A stretch of 64,000 nt of DNA. It comes from Gemmatales bacterium (GTDB lineage Bacteria > Planctomycetota > Planctomycetia > Gemmatales > Gemmataceae). Location of the stretch: assembly GCA_026004675.1 (NCBI GenBank), contig BPJP01000001.1, positions 124,001-188,000 of the forward strand, written 5' to 3'. The notes under the pieces are model-generated. The model had not been told where the DNA came from. It saw nothing but the letters and a program-made list of their open reading frames with translations, and ran no database searches. How positions within the stretch are numbered: position 1 is the stretch's first letter; each line of letters opens with the position of its first letter. Shown here one piece after another: positions 55,554-63,677 of this stretch. The translations under genes were made by a program, and so were the position numbers.

Positions 55554-57152
55554 ATGCTGGTGTCCTGCCTGTGCGTCTGCCACAACAAGCCGGACCTGAT
55601 CCCCGAAGCCATTGACAGTATTGTCAACCAAACGTATCCGCATTGGGAAGCAATCATCGTCGATAGCGGCGTGCTCTTTGACCAGGGCTACTATGGCCAA
55701 TTCGACTGGCGCCACGATCCGCGCATTCGATTGCTCCGTTCAGAGGAAACCGAAACGATCCGGCGTGAAAAGGCGATGGCTCCGTGGTGCTTCAACCAGT
55801 GTTTCCGCAAGGGGCTGGTCCGAGGCGACCTCGTCGTCTACTTGTGCGATGATGACATTCTTTATCCCAACGCTTTCGAAGTGTTCGTTTCCTTTTTTCG
55901 CCAACATCCCGAGGCCATGGCCGCTTACGCCTCGCAGGATATCGGCATGATCGAGGCGGACGGCTGGCATTCCCTTTTCGGTGAACGTCGGGCAACGGAA
56001 CTAGCCGGTACCTTTTGCCAAGGGCGGGGACTTTTTCGGCAGGTCGACTACCTGCAATTCTGCCACAGAATGGAAGTCCTCGAGTGGTTCGATGGCTCAG
56101 AATTCTGGCCCGAAAGCAAAGCGACGGAACGGTTCGCCGACGGCATCTTTATGGAATACATCGGTTCCAAAACACCGATCTATCCGATCGATATCAAGGT
56201 TTCGCAAAACCGACGGACCTGGCAGAGCCTCAATTTCCCTCTCGAATCATTTCGCTCGGTGTTTTTGCCGAATGATCTCGACGAAGCCGATCGTGCTGAT
56301 GCCGCGACTTGCGTGACGGTTCATGTGGTCAGCCAAGACCATTCCGATGAGCTGGAACAGTTGCTTGATCTGTTAGCGGAGCAGACGCATCGCAATCTGG
56401 ATATTCTCGTTTCACAGGTCGGCCAGAGCGACCGCGGCTCCGGGCTGGCAAGTCGTTTCTCTCATTGCCGGTTTTTAATGCATGAACAATTGAAAGACGT
56501 CTGGCGCGCCGGGGTCCAGGAAGCGCGCGGGCAGTACTACCTCAATTTGCCCGCGACGATGCTTCCCTGTGCCGACATGGTCGAATGTTTGCTGTTGGCG
56601 AAACGGCGCTGGCCGGGATGCGCCGCGATTGGAGGCCGCCTGTACGATGCCACTCTGACGCCGATCGAGCGTGGCGTAATCGGCCTGTTCGATGTGGCGT
56701 CCCTGAAACAAATTGGCGGCTATCACGGCGACTGGGAAACGTTTCGCCAGCTGGCCAATCGAGGCTATGCCGTCGAACGCCTTGGCGACTACCTTGCGTT
56801 TCGCGTTGCCCCACCCCATTCTTTTGACAACGACGACCGGCGCCGACTGCTCCGGACAGCACGTCTGCTTGCGCAGCAACGACGCAACATGTTGCATTCC
56901 TTCCACGACTATCAAAGACGAATCGAGGCGATTCAATCGGAAAACTGCGAACTGCGAGGACGGTTGCAGGCGCGGCGCTACCGGGCGGCGGACTGGGTTC
57001 ATGCGTGCTGCACCTGGTTACCGGGTCTTCAGCCCTTATTGAAAACATTGATGCACCTCGTCGGGTTTCGGAAAAAAGTCGTCACGGCAACCGTTTCTCA
57101 CAAAACGATCGGCGGCATCCAAAGTCGTTCCGACAGACGTCCAGTTCTATAA
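55554..57152 (+). CDS. Family 2 glycosyltransferase, two-domain
   Basis: 532 residues starting two bases after the stop of the dehydrase/radical SAM gene. The N-terminal GT-A domain (about 1-240) shows VSCLCVCHNKPDLIPEAIDSIVNQTYPHWEAIIVD and a metal-binding LVVYLCDDDILYP. A second, shorter GT-A-like half (about 255-420) starts VTVHVVSQDHSDELEQLLDLL but lacks a clear DxD. The C-terminal 90 residues are basic and helical, perhaps a membrane- or complex-binding segment. It probably attaches the sugar made by the four upstream enzymes to a surface glycan. About 155 bp then separate it from hflX. Confidence 0.85.
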   Translation: MLVSCLCVCHNKPDLIPEAIDSIVNQTYPHWEAIIVDSGVLFDQGYYGQFDWRHDPRIRLLRSEETETIRREKAMAPWCFNQCFRKGLVRGDLVVYLCDDDILYPNAFEVFVSFFRQHPEAMAAYASQDIGMIEADGWHSLFGERRATELAGTFCQGRGLFRQVDYLQFCHRMEVLEWFDGSEFWPESKATERFADGIFMEYIGSKTPIYPIDIKVSQNRRTWQSLNFPLESFRSVFLPNDLDEADRADAATCVTVHVVSQDHSDELEQLLDLLAEQTHRNLDILVSQVGQSDRGSGLASRFSHCRFLMHEQLKDVWRAGVQEARGQYYLNLPATMLPCADMVECLLLAKRRWPGCAAIGGRLYDATLTPIERGVIGLFDVASLKQIGGYHGDWETFRQLANRGYAVERLGDYLAFRVAPPHSFDNDDRRRLLRTARLLAQQRRNMLHSFHDYQRRIEAIQSENCELRGRLQARRYRAADWVHACCTWLPGLQPLLKTLMHLVGFRKKVVTATVSHKTIGGIQSRSDRRPVL

Positions 57153-57309
57153 GCGAACGTACCCTTGGCAATTGGCGAAGTTGAACAGGCATGACGTGAT
57201 CGATTTCCAGGCGTATCGGTAACATGCTTTTCGTTTGTTTTTCAAGGGACGACTGACGTAAAATAAGAAAGGAACTTCAGCCAAGAACCAGGAGGGAAAA
57301 AGCGTTAAG

Positions 57310-58641
57310 GTGTCACTCGATATTCCTCGCGAAGAGCTTACTGTCCACCGAGAACGTGCCTTTCTCGTGGGCGTGACATTGGCGGGACGGCCACAGGTTC
57401 AGGAACCTCTTGCCGAATTACGTGGTTTGACCACCGCGGCAGGGGCAGTCGTCGTCGGCACGATGCACCAGCACCGCGTCGATATCAACCCCGCCACCTA
57501 CATCGGCAAAGGCAAGCTGGCTGAACTGCAACAGCAGGTCAAATGCCTCGACGCCGACGTCATCATCTTCGACAACGATCTTTCACCTGCCCAAGTTCGC
57601 AATCTGGAAAAAGCCACGAATGTCAAGGTCATCGATCGCAGCGAATTGATCCTGGATATTTTCGCGACCCGCGCGCGCTCGGTCGAAGCCCGCTTGCAAG
57701 TGGAGTTGGCGCAGTTGGAGTATTCTCTCCCCCGATTGCGGAAGATGTGGACGCACTTGTCCCGCTATCGCGGCGGAATCGGCTTGCGTGGCCCAGGCGA
57801 AACGCAGCTGGAAGAAGACCGGCGGCTCGTGGGCCAGCGCATCCGTGACTTGCGTAATCGGCTTTCCGAGGTCCAAGCACGCAAAGCGCGCGAGGTGAAC
57901 AGCCGATTCGAGGAACATACGGTCTCACTGGTCGGCTATACCAACGCCGGCAAAAGCACATTGATGAATGCCTTGACCGGCGCCGGCGTTCGGGCCGAGG
58001 ACCAGCTGTTTTCGACGCTTGATACTCGAACCCGGCAATGGCACCTGAAAGACTGGGGCAAAGTCCTGCTCAGCGACACGGTCGGCTTTATTCGCGATCT
58101 GCCTCATCACCTGGTTGCCTCGTTCCGCGCCACGTTGGAAGAGACGCGTCAAGCCCGGTTGCTGCTGCACGTCGTCGATGCCAGCAATCCCGCCGCTGAA
58201 GAGCATATCCGCGCCGTCAACCGCGTGCTGGAGGAACTGGGCTGCGACGAAAAACGGTGCATCCTGGTCCTCAACAAGATCGACCAGTTGCCCGACCGCT
58301 CTTATCTAGATGTCCTGCAGAACCATCATCCTCGGGCCGTCGCTGTCAGTGCAGCCAACAAGGTCGGACTGGACCAATTACGGGCCACTGTCATCGAGGA
58401 ACTAAGTGCCGATTTTGCCGAGGCGGAAGTCGAAACCAGTTCCGGCAACGGTCGGCTCCTCGCTTACCTCGCTGCCCATGCCGATATCCATCACCGACTC
58501 TACGACGACCAGCGCGTCCGAATTCGCTGCTCGCTTCCCAGGCATCTGCTTCACCATATCCAGGGACCGGATGTCGACGTCCGTTTCCTGGACGGCGACG
58601 GCTGTGTCCGTGGCGAACACACAGATGTATCAAAGCGCTGA
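57310..58641 (+). CDS. hflX: GTPase HflX
   Basis: Ribosome-associated GTPase that rescues or splits stalled ribosomes under stress. 443 residues from GTG 57310; AGGAGGG lies 14 bases upstream, a long spacing, but no better start is seen. The HflX N-domain (AFLVGVTLAGRPQVQEPL, TYIGKGKLAEL) is followed by the helical linker with RGGIGLRGPGETQLEEDRR, which binds the ribosome, and the G domain: GYTNAGKSTLMNAL, DTVGFIRDLPHHLVASF, LNKID and VSAANKVGL. A C-terminal domain of about 85 residues follows. Length is normal. Confidence 0.95.
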   Translation: MSLDIPREELTVHRERAFLVGVTLAGRPQVQEPLAELRGLTTAAGAVVVGTMHQHRVDINPATYIGKGKLAELQQQVKCLDADVIIFDNDLSPAQVRNLEKATNVKVIDRSELILDIFATRARSVEARLQVELAQLEYSLPRLRKMWTHLSRYRGGIGLRGPGETQLEEDRRLVGQRIRDLRNRLSEVQARKAREVNSRFEEHTVSLVGYTNAGKSTLMNALTGAGVRAEDQLFSTLDTRTRQWHLKDWGKVLLSDTVGFIRDLPHHLVASFRATLEETRQARLLLHVVDASNPAAEEHIRAVNRVLEELGCDEKRCILVLNKIDQLPDRSYLDVLQNHHPRAVAVSAANKVGLDQLRATVIEELSADFAEAEVETSSGNGRLLAYLAAHADIHHRLYDDQRVRIRCSLPRHLLHHIQGPDVDVRFLDGDGCVRGEHTDVSKR

Positions 58642-58690
58642 TACGACACCACCAATCTCGCGCCAGCAGCCGTCACCTTCGTAATTCGTC

Positions 58691-58722
58691 TTGACCCTGT
58701 AGTACACTCCAGGGCTTATCAT
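58691..58722 (+). promoter_or_regulatory. MerR-type promoter/operator of the selenoprotein operon
   Basis: A -35 box TTGACC (58691-58696) and a -10 box TATCAT (58717-58722) are separated by 20 bases, the overlong spacer that MerR proteins correct by DNA distortion. The spacer holds an inverted repeat, CCCTGTAGT (58695-58703), two bases, ACTCCAGGG (58706-58714), matching in 8 of 9 positions. It closely resembles CadR/PbrR/MerR operators. The MerR start codon is 30 bases further on in the same direction, so the regulator and the genes behind it are probably on one autoregulated transcript. Confidence 0.8.
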
Positions 58723-58751
58723 CAAGAGAGGCACAAGAGGGGACAAGACAA

Positions 58752-59153
58752 ATGGGGACCATGACTATTGGCCAGGTTGCCCGGCGAACGGGCGTCGGCA
58801 TCGAAGCGATTCGCTTTTATGAACGCCAGGGCGTTTTGGAAAAACCCCAACGCAGTGCCTCGGGTTATCGGCTTTACGATGCCAGCGTTATCGATCGTTT
58901 GCGGTTTATTGGCCGAGCCAAAGAACTCGGCTTTACTCTCAGAGAAATCAAGGAATTGTTGGAATTGCGGGTCGGTCCAGCGACGAGCTGTTCTGATGCA
59001 AAGGCGCTGGCTGAAAAGAAAATTGCTGACATCGAAGGCAAAATTCAAACCTTGCAAAGCATGAAGAAAGCCCTGGTCAAGCTGACGCGACAGTGCCAGG
59101 GGCGAGGGCAGATTTCCTCATGCCCCATCCTCGAAGCATTGGACGATCGGCCC
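58752..59153 (+). CDS. merR: MerR-family regulator, mercury-type, reading straight into the next gene
   Basis: About 134 residues. The N-terminal winged helix is MTIGQVARRTGVGIEAIRFYERQGVLEKP, then SGYRLYD and IGRAKELGFTLREIKELLEL, and a dimer helix. Metal ligands C80 (ATSCSD), C115 (RQCQ) and C124 (SSCPIL) have spacings of 35 and 9, identical to C82/C117/C126 of Tn501 MerR, and the CPI/LI ending also fits, so Hg(II) is the likeliest inducer; Pb/Cd regulators differ in the last spacing. The frame has no stop: it continues without a break into the DUF1559 protein, which I annotate separately from GTG 59154. A missing stop through a one-base error or a true fusion are both possible. ATG 58752 or 58761 is the start. 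Confidence 0.85.
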
Positions 59154-60143
59154 GTGTCCCGAAAAGCCTTTACCCTGATCGAACTGCTGGTCGTGATCGC
59201 GATCATTGCGGTTTTGATCGGCCTGTTGCTGCCCGCGATTCAAAAAGTACGTGAAGCCGCCAACCGCGTGCGCTGTGCCAATCATCTCAAACAGATGGGG
59301 GTGGCATTGCACAGTTATCATGATGCCATGGGCGTTTTTCCACCCGGCGTGGTTGATAATGATGCCAATCTCCGCGACGGATTGCATAGCGGCTTCGTTT
59401 TTCTGCTTCCATACGTCGAACAGCAGGCGCTTTACGACCGCTACGATTTCAGCGCGTCCTGGAAATCGCCGGTGAATCTGGCGGTCGCCCAGGCAAAGGT
59501 TGCCATTTTTCAATGTCCGAGTGCTCCAGGCATGCCAGCGGAGGCAGGCGGAATTTCGGGGGCCATGACCGACTACGCCTTTTGCAAAGGGGCCGATGCT
59601 TTTCTCTGCAACTCCCCTTCGATCCGCCCAGGATCGGGCCTGTTCGATGTCAACAGTTCCCGGCGGATCAATGACATCCACGACGGCACAAGCCACAGTT
59701 TCGCCATGGGAGAGGCGGTCAGCGGTGCTTCGATTCCGGCACGCGATACGTGAGGCTGACCTGGAATGCAGATGGGCCAGGTCTGGTCCAAGGCGGATTT
59801 TGCCGGGCGAACGATGCTTGGATTTGCCGGTGGTCGGGGGAGCGTCCTCGCCGTCACAACGCAAAATGCCGGCCCGGACGGTATGCTGGGGACTCTCGAT
59901 GACGTTCTTGCGCCCCTCAATCCCTTTTCGCAAGGTGTCCAGGTATCCGTTGATATGAGCTTGGACGATTCCTGCGCGAATCCGAATGACCGCATCCGCG
60001 AATTCGCCAGCATGCATCCAGGAGGCGCCAACTTCCTGATGGCGGACGGCTCGATTCGCTTTATTGCCCAGTCGATTCCCTTTCAGGTCTACCAGGCGTT
60101 GTCCACTATTCAAGGAAGTGAATCGGTTGCCGACGGCTACTGA
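59154..60143 (+). CDS. DUF1559 pseudopilin-like protein, candidate selenoprotein with two in-frame TGA codons
   Basis: 329 residues if TGA 59751-59753 and TGA 59757-59759 are read as selenocysteine (positions 200 and 202, U-G-U). The N-terminus is a pilin-type leader and helix, SRKAFTLIELLVVIAIIAV, followed by IGLLLPAIQKVREAANRVRC, the DUF1559 signature. After the TGA pair the same frame continues PGMQMGQVWSKADFAG and ends with the family motif HPGGANFLMADGSIRFI, so both sides belong to one protein. A hairpin with a GGTC apical loop lies 20 bases after the second TGA. If TGA acts as stop, the product would lack its C-terminal third. The GTG start has no clear Shine-Dalgarno, and translation may be coupled to merR. 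The prepilin peptidase at 9.8 kb could process it. Confidence 0.7.
59773..59790 (+). promoter_or_regulatory. Candidate bacterial SECIS element in the DUF1559 gene
   Basis: Seven-base-pair stem, T73-A79 with T84-A90 of the 59,7xx numbering (one G-T pair), closed by the four-base loop GGTC at 59780-59783. Twenty bases separate the second TGA from the loop. Bacterial SECIS elements are known as small stem-loops about 16-37 nt past the UGA with a G at the start of the apical loop, bound by SelB; this hairpin meets each of those conditions. Confidence 0.65.
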
Positions 60144-60191
60144 CCTTCGCAAACAATGGATCGCTTCATTCACGGCGAAAGGATTTCAAGA

Positions 60192-60893
60192 ATGAAAAAT
60201 CTGATTTGTCTTTTCACCTTAGCGGGAACGCTCGGCATCGCCGGTTGCGGTTCGTCGGATTCGACCACGCCCCAATCTCCCCATTGGACCGAGGTGGTGC
60301 TTCAGATCAAAGGCTTCAAGAAGAGCAAAAGTGGAGCCGTCTGAATGGCGTGACCGAATGCGGTCAAACAAGCTCTGGTAGAGCTTGACGCAGTAAAAGA
60401 CGTGGAAATGCATCTGAAAAACGATCGGTTTATCGTCACATACGATGCCGGAAAAGCATCGCCTGCCGACCTCGTTGCCGTGATCGAGGAGGCAGGCTAC
60501 GAAGCAGCTATTGTTGCTGAGAGCCGTGATCCAGACGGTTCGAACACCGATGGACAAGCGCGGCGGGACGCCGTTTTTGTTGAGGCCTTGGCCCGGGCCA
60601 AGAAAGAAAACAAGCCGATCGTTTTGGACTTCTATGCTAGCTGGTGCGTCCCATGCATGAAGATGTCCAAGGAAACCTTTACGGATGCTGCCGTAGCGGC
60701 TTTGCTCGAGCAATGCGTTTTCGTGAAGATAGATACGGATAAGCACACGGAATTGGCGAAAAGCTTCGGCGTCGAGGGGCTTCCGGATATTCGCTTTCTG
60801 ACGCCGGACGGCCGAGAAGTGAAGAGACTTCAAGATTATCAAGACGCGGATTCCTTGGCGCGCGAGTTAAAGAAACTCGTCGGCGGCAAATGA
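60192..60893 (+). CDS. HMA (MerP-like)-thioredoxin lipoprotein, candidate selenoprotein with UxxU metal site
   Basis: 233 residues from ATG 60192 (AAAGGA upstream) if two in-frame TGA codons, 60342-60344 and 60351-60353, are selenocysteine (U51, U54). Residues 1-19 form a lipoprotein signal, LAGTLGIAGC. Residues about 30-105 are a heavy-metal-associated domain: TEVVLQIKGF, then U-M-A-U-PNAVKQALVEL, DVEMHLKNDRFIVTYD and AVIEEAGYEA. MerP has CAACP at this place, so both TGA codons fall exactly on the metal-binding cysteines. Residues about 120-233 are a DsbD-gamma-like thioredoxin with WCVPC (C152, C155) and cis-Pro in GLPD. A GG-loop hairpin follows the second TGA by 23 bases. Read as stops, the TGA codons would leave a useless 50-residue fragment. 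Confidence 0.8.
60369..60387 (+). promoter_or_regulatory. Candidate bacterial SECIS element in the HMA-thioredoxin gene
   Basis: Perfect eight-base-pair stem CAAGCTCT (60369-60376) with AGAGCTTG (60380-60387) and the loop GGT (60377-60379); if the top T-A pair is open the loop is TGGTA. Twenty-three bases lie between the second TGA and the loop. Position, stem and loop guanines agree with bacterial SECIS elements. A second, smaller hairpin (GACCG/CGGTC) lies directly at the second TGA. Confidence 0.7.
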
Positions 60894-60987
60894 GCATCGG
60901 CCAGCGACAAGAGGATTTCGACCCAGTCGAACCCGCCTGCTCACAGGAGCAATGGGGCTATCTTGGACGCCGAAATCGCCCTCTCGT

Positions 60988-62334
60988 TCACAGTTGCGCG
61001 ATGCACGCATGGACTGTGTGGCAGAGCCGATCGAGAAGTGCCAGATCGATCGCCAACGGAGGCATCAGGACGATGACGTCGCCTAGCGGGCGAATGAACA
61101 CACCTTGTTCCATCGCCAGCCGACAGACGCGAACACCGACGCGATCAGACGCAGCGAACGGTTGTTTGCTGCTTTTGTCCGCTACCAGTTCGATGCCCGC
61201 AATCAGACCGCACTGCCGAATGTCTCCGACGTGAGGCAATTGGGCCATTCGCTGCAAATGTTCGCGAAAACGGTCGATCTTCGCGGGCAACCGTTCGAGC
61301 ACTTTCGGTAACAAGTCGAGATTGGCCAGGGCGACGGCAGCACCCAGGGGGTTTCCTGTGTAGGTGTGGCCATGGTAAAAGGTTTTTCCCTCTTCGGGCC
61401 TCCCCAGAAACGCTGAATAGACCTCGTCCGTAGTCAAGGTGGCGGCCAAAGGCAGGTAACCGCCAGTAAGCCCCTTGGCCAGACAAAGGAAATCGGGTTG
61501 GACCTCTTCCTGCTGACAGGCGAACATCGTTCCGGTTCGGCCGAAGCCCACCGCCACTTCGTCAGCGATCAAGAGGACATCACATTGCCGGGTTACTTCG
61601 CGAACGCGGCGTAAATAGCCTTCGGGCGCCCGGATCATGCCGGCCGCTCCTTGCACTAGCGGTTCGACGACGACCGCCGCCAGTTCATCCGCGTGCTTGC
61701 GAACCATCTGCTCGAGTTCGGCAACGCATTCCACGCGGCAGGAAGCTGGCTCGAGACCAAATGGACAGCGATAGCAGTAGGGTTGCGGCGCACGGATCGT
61801 TTCAAACAGCAAAGAGCGGAAAGGGCGATTGAACAGTTCCGGATCACCGACGGCTACGGCGCCAAGAGTGTCGCCGTGATAAGCACCTCTCAAAGCGAGG
61901 AATTTCCGTTTTCCTGGCTTTGGTCGGCGCGACTGTTGCCAGTATTGCACGGCCATCTTCAGTGCCGCTTCGACGGCCGTGGCGCCGTCATCGGAAAAAA
62001 ACACTCGTGTCAAACCGGCCGGAGCCAGTTCCACCAGACGTCGCGCCAAACGAATGGCCGGTACGTTCCCCAGACCCAACAGCGTGCTATGGGCGACCTT
62101 GTCCAACTGCTCACGAATCGCCGAATCCAATGCCTCGACACGATGACCATGAACATTGCACCATAAGGACGAGACACCGTCGAGATATTTCCTGCCATCC
62201 TGGTCAACGAGAAAGCAGCCATGGGCCTTTTCGATGATAATCGGCCGGTTGTCGGCATAGACCTGCATCGGTGTGAAAGGATGCCATAAATGGTCACGAT
62301 CCCATCGTTCGAGTTCCTGGGGTGTGTCGTTCAT
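60988..62334 (-). CDS. bioA: Adenosylmethionine-8-amino-7-oxononanoate aminotransferase
   Basis: PLP enzyme of biotin synthesis that uses S-adenosylmethionine as amino donor. 448 residues. HLWHPFTPMQVY near the N-terminus and GVSSLWCNVHGHR are BioA-specific; the PLP phosphate loop is DDGATAVEAALKMA, the catalytic Asp is in LIADEVAVGFGRTG and the PLP Lys in CLAKGLTGGYLPLAATLTT. HTYTGNPLGAA follows. Its 3' end faces the HMA-thioredoxin gene, 95 bp away. No other bio gene is in the window. The M14 carboxypeptidase gene lies 13 bp upstream of its start on the same strand. Confidence 0.96.
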   Translation of the reverse strand: MNDTPQELERWDRDHLWHPFTPMQVYADNRPIIIEKAHGCFLVDQDGRKYLDGVSSLWCNVHGHRVEALDSAIREQLDKVAHSTLLGLGNVPAIRLARRLVELAPAGLTRVFFSDDGATAVEAALKMAVQYWQQSRRPKPGKRKFLALRGAYHGDTLGAVAVGDPELFNRPFRSLLFETIRAPQPYCYRCPFGLEPASCRVECVAELEQMVRKHADELAAVVVEPLVQGAAGMIRAPEGYLRRVREVTRQCDVLLIADEVAVGFGRTGTMFACQQEEVQPDFLCLAKGLTGGYLPLAATLTTDEVYSAFLGRPEEGKTFYHGHTYTGNPLGAAVALANLDLLPKVLERLPAKIDRFREHLQRMAQLPHVGDIRQCGLIAGIELVADKSSKQPFAASDRVGVRVCRLAMEQGVFIRPLGDVIVLMPPLAIDLALLDRLCHTVHACIAQL

Positions 62335-62346
62335 AAGACAAGAGAG

Positions 62347-63555
62347 CTATTTCCGGGCTTGGGTTTGCAGGTAACGTACCATCGCCTTGCCCAATTGCTC
62401 GCCGACAGTGCGGTAATTTTCCATCGTGCTGTTCTTGGTATTCCAGGAAGTTTCCAGGCACGCGGCCACAGCACCGGTGTGCGCCACAACCCAATTGCAG
62501 CTGATCTTGCGCCAGTTGCGATCGTAATTCGCCCCGGTCTCCTTGGAGACGAATGAGGCCAGCTTCAGCGGACCGGTGATTTCTTTTCGAGCAGACTGCA
62601 GGAAGAGGTCGAGGTTCTGCCGTTGTTCGACGGACATCAATTCGGTAGCCGGGACGAAAAAGAAGGGGCTGCGATCGTTCGCCGCTGGATTGTGCAAATC
62701 GACAAACAGATCAAACGATCCGCCGTCCTTCAGTTTTTTTATTCGACTGATGGCGGCAGCCACCTCCGGCCAAACAGGATTGTCGGACCAGTCCCTGTTG
62801 TGATCGTGAGGTTTTTGGTTTTTTCCGCCGGCGCCGCGCTCGACATTATCGACGTCCATGATCGGCACGACGATGACGGTGGCATGGTCGCGTAGCCATA
62901 CAGCATCAGGATCCTTCGACACGAGCCAGTCGATGAAGCCCTGGCAAACCCAACTCGAGCCGGCTTCCCATGCGTGTTGGCGAGCGTTCACCCAGATGCC
63001 AAACGGTTTTTTCTCCGGTGACATGGGGGCAACCACAAGTGCCGGCACGGCATGGCCGTCTTTGCTTCGGCATAAGGTAAATGCCCTGGCTTGAACGCAT
63101 CGTTTGCTTGCCTCTTTGACGGCGGCGTTCGCATGGCTTAGCGTGTACGGCGGCCCCCACGCGAACCACGCCTCAGACGCATCGACCTTTTGTTGATAGA
63201 TGATCCGTTTCCCAGCACGTTTTCCTGGACTTGTTTGACTCCAGGTCTTGTTGTCAGTGCTGAAGACCGCCTGATCGGGAGTCGCCCAGACACCTTCGCC
63301 GACGTCCAGGGTCAAAATTTCGCCGGGACGAATACCTTCCACTTTGAAATACCACCAGCAGACAAAACCACGGTTCAGGTGGGGAAAAGGTGAAATTCGC
63401 AGACGGCGCTTCTGCTGGTCGATGTGCTCGACGCGAACCGACCCCCCAGCGAAGTCGGCGCGAATCTTCAGTTCGGAACCGTAGAGCGGACCAGCGACCA
63501 GTCCGCCGAAGAAAAAGACGCAAACGCTCGCGATACGCATTGGAAAAGCCGGCAT
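62347..63555 (-). CDS. Secreted M14 zinc carboxypeptidase
   Basis: 402 residues from ATG 63555, with AGGATC upstream (the frame opens at 63660). A signal peptide (about 1-23) is followed by a beta-rich domain of about 120 residues (RADFAGGSVRVEHI, RGFVCWWYFKVEG) like the N-domain of cytosolic-carboxypeptidase-type M14 enzymes. The catalytic domain has zinc ligands His and Glu in ARQHAWEAGSSW, the distal His in DLHNPA, the substrate-binding NHNRDW-type segment HDHNRDW, and the catalytic Glu in ACLETSW. It should remove C-terminal residues from peptides outside the cytoplasm. It is separated from bioA by 13 bp and may share its transcript without shared function. Confidence 0.85.
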   Translation of the reverse strand: MPAFPMRIASVCVFFFGGLVAGPLYGSELKIRADFAGGSVRVEHIDQQKRRLRISPFPHLNRGFVCWWYFKVEGIRPGEILTLDVGEGVWATPDQAVFSTDNKTWSQTSPGKRAGKRIIYQQKVDASEAWFAWGPPYTLSHANAAVKEASKRCVQARAFTLCRSKDGHAVPALVVAPMSPEKKPFGIWVNARQHAWEAGSSWVCQGFIDWLVSKDPDAVWLRDHATVIVVPIMDVDNVERGAGGKNQKPHDHNRDWSDNPVWPEVAAAISRIKKLKDGGSFDLFVDLHNPAANDRSPFFFVPATELMSVEQRQNLDLFLQSARKEITGPLKLASFVSKETGANYDRNWRKISCNWVVAHTGAVAACLETSWNTKNSTMENYRTVGEQLGKAMVRYLQTQARK

Positions 63556-63677
63556 GGCATGATCCTGAAAAGCAAATGGAATCATTGAGGGGTACGAACT
63601 GGACACAATGATCGCGGAGAGGAGCCATATGGGGATCCTCTCCGCAAGTGAAAAGCTCACGCGATGTCGACTGCGAG

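Noticed and set aside
59751..60353. Reassignment of TGA to an amino acid throughout the genome as an explanation for in-frame TGA codons
   Set aside because: TGA is the normal stop of several intact genes in this window (for example the Rieske gene at 3117 and aroK at 9732), so a general code change is excluded.
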